Below are positions 6,359 through 7,171 of a stretch of DNA of 7,171 nucleotides, piece by piece. Numbering within the stretch: position 1 is the stretch's first letter; every line of letters starts with the position of its first letter. The position numbers were made by a program, and so were the translations under genes. The notes under the pieces are model-generated. The model did no database searches. It saw nothing but the letters and a program-made list of their open reading frames with translations, and was not told the DNA's origin. The stretch is from Deltaproteobacteria bacterium. GTDB lineage: Bacteria > Desulfobacterota > Binatia > Binatales > Binataceae. The stretch spans positions 1 to 7,171 of the forward strand of contig JAJYMR010000120.1 in the NCBI GenBank assembly GCA_021786815.1, given 5' to 3'.

Positions 6359-6640
6359 TCAGCGCGCCGTCTTCAGGAACTGGAGGACCGCCTCCGCATC
6401 CTCAGGCGGCAGGTTCGCCTGCGTACGCATGTGCATCATGATCGCGTCCCACTGATAGGGAGCGAACTCCGCCGGGTTGCGCGCGTTATGGCAGTGATTG
6501 CAGTAGATCGGCCACAGCTTTGCGCCCTTGAGAAAGAGCTTCTGCTTCTCGGCCGCGGTCAACTGCTGGGCAGCCATGGCGGGCACGGTGCTCATGAGCA
6601 TCGGGACAACCAGCGCCAGGACGATAGCAAGTCTCTTCAT
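6359..6640 (-). CDS. Small mono-haem c-type cytochrome, periplasmic
   Basis: This 93-residue precursor should be an electron-carrier protein in the periplasm. Residues 1-23 are a signal peptide (MKRLAIVLALVVPML, then Ala-Met-Ala before the cut). The mature part is only about 70 residues. The haem-binding motif Cys-Asn-His-Cys-His is at 47-51. The sixth ligand is probably a Met in IMMHMR (68, 69 or 71). A last helix, PPEDAEAVLQFLKTAR, is usual for class I cytochromes c. The mature protein is shorter than most class I cytochromes and carries one haem site. The start has a very strong ribosome-binding site, GGAGGAGGAG, placed 7 bases upstream. The gene starts 27 bp after the porin-like gene ends and is followed by a strong terminator, so the two form the end of one operon. 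The redox partner is unknown. Confidence 0.93.
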   Translation of the reverse strand: MKRLAIVLALVVPMLMSTVPAMAAQQLTAAEKQKLFLKGAKLWPIYCNHCHNARNPAEFAPYQWDAIMMHMRTQANLPPEDAEAVLQFLKTAR

Positions 6641-6667
6641 CGTGGTTCTCCTCCTCCCGTGCCTTCC

Positions 6668-7171
6668 TCAGAACCCGATCGTGAATTGGGTTAGCACTGC
6701 CTGATCGTTGCTGGTTGCGCCGACGGCGCTTGCCAGCGGTTTGTTGAGGCCACCGAACGTATACAGGGTGCCTCCGGCTTCCGGCAGCTCGAAATCAACC
6801 TCGGTCTGCCAGACGATCGACGGTGCGATCCAGTAGTCGAGTCCGAGCGCGACTTCACGCGCGTGCGGAGCAAAGACCGCGGGCGAACCGTTGAAGCCGA
6901 ACGAAGGCGTGGTCGCGATATCCTCCAAGACGCTTCCGCTCTCGTTTATGCCCGAGTAACGCACCAGGAATTCGGTCTTGTCGAAGTACTGCTCGAAGGC
7001 GCCCAAGTCCGGATGGGGTATGCCGTACAGGAAGTAACCCGCCTGCCAGTACCATCCTTGCCGATTGTCGCTGCCGCAGCAACCGGGGTAGGCAGCCAGG
7101 CCAAGGCTCGACGCACTCGGCATCTCGCGATACATCTCGACCCATTCGCCGCGGGTGCGGAACGGTCCGTC
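6668..7171 (-). CDS. Porin-like outer-membrane beta-barrel, C-terminal part (cut by window edge)
   Basis: The last 167 residues are present; the frame is open to the right edge, so the true start lies outside the window. The visible part looks like an outer-membrane barrel: alternating strands such as GWYWQAGYFLYG, TEFLVRYSGI, EVALGLDYWIAP and SIVWQTEVDFELP, loops rich in Gly, Asn and Pro, and a final TQFTIGF ending in Phe, the usual outer-membrane assembly signal. The LGLDYWIAPSIVWQTEVDF pattern is typical of substrate-unknown porins of Gram-negative bacteria. A Cys-Cys pair occurs in YPGCCGSD, which is uncommon in porins. The Met at 7135 is internal: upstream codons read RTRGEWVE in frame. 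It precedes and is probably co-transcribed with the cytochrome gene. The family cannot be named without the N-terminal part. Confidence 0.82.
   Translation of the reverse strand, partial: DGPFRTRGEWVEMYREMPSASSLGLAAYPGCCGSDNRQGWYWQAGYFLYGIPHPDLGAFEQYFDKTEFLVRYSGINESGSVLEDIATTPSFGFNGSPAVFAPHAREVALGLDYWIAPSIVWQTEVDFELPEAGGTLYTFGGLNKPLASAVGATSNDQAVLTQFTIGF

Overview
The window is GC-rich, gene-dense bacterial DNA from a Gram-negative (diderm) organism. Three products require an outer membrane: a TonB-dependent receptor, a TonB-type energy transducer and the C-terminal part of a porin-like beta-barrel. A small periplasmic c-type cytochrome adds to this. The protein styles fit a proteobacterial or deltaproteobacteria-like lineage, possibly an uncultivated one, but no marker gene here fixes the taxon. 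I see no rRNA, tRNA, mobile element, CRISPR array or phage gene.

Layout. Positions 1-275 are a non-coding regulatory region with an AT-rich island, a perfect 16-bp palindrome, a TGTTC repeat cluster and two GC hairpins just before the first gene. Positions 276-3343 (+) hold a FecA-like TonB-dependent receptor whose end overlaps a dedicated TonB-family protein by 13 bp. A 144-bp gap with a plausible promoter follows. Positions 3488-4717 (+) encode a cytoplasmic serine hydrolase of the class C beta-lactamase/EstB esterase type. It converges on a two-part GNAT-family acetyltransferase (5621-4776, -). Next on the minus strand are a 98-residue muconolactone-isomerase-like protein (6127-5831), then a porin and mono-haem cytochrome c pair (7171-6359). 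That pair ends in a clear rho-independent terminator at 6294-6329; the porin is cut by the window edge.

How the genes work together. The receptor and TonB form one functional unit: the receptor binds an unknown ligand (by family analogy an iron chelate or other scarce nutrient) and TonB transmits energy from the inner membrane. The ExbB/ExbD motor proteins are not in the window. The porin and cytochrome look co-transcribed and would act in the outer membrane and periplasm. The hydrolase, the acetyltransferase and the isomerase-like protein look like independently transcribed accessory metabolic genes. I found no convincing undescribed multi-gene system. The most unusual structure is the regulatory DNA and leader ahead of the receptor.
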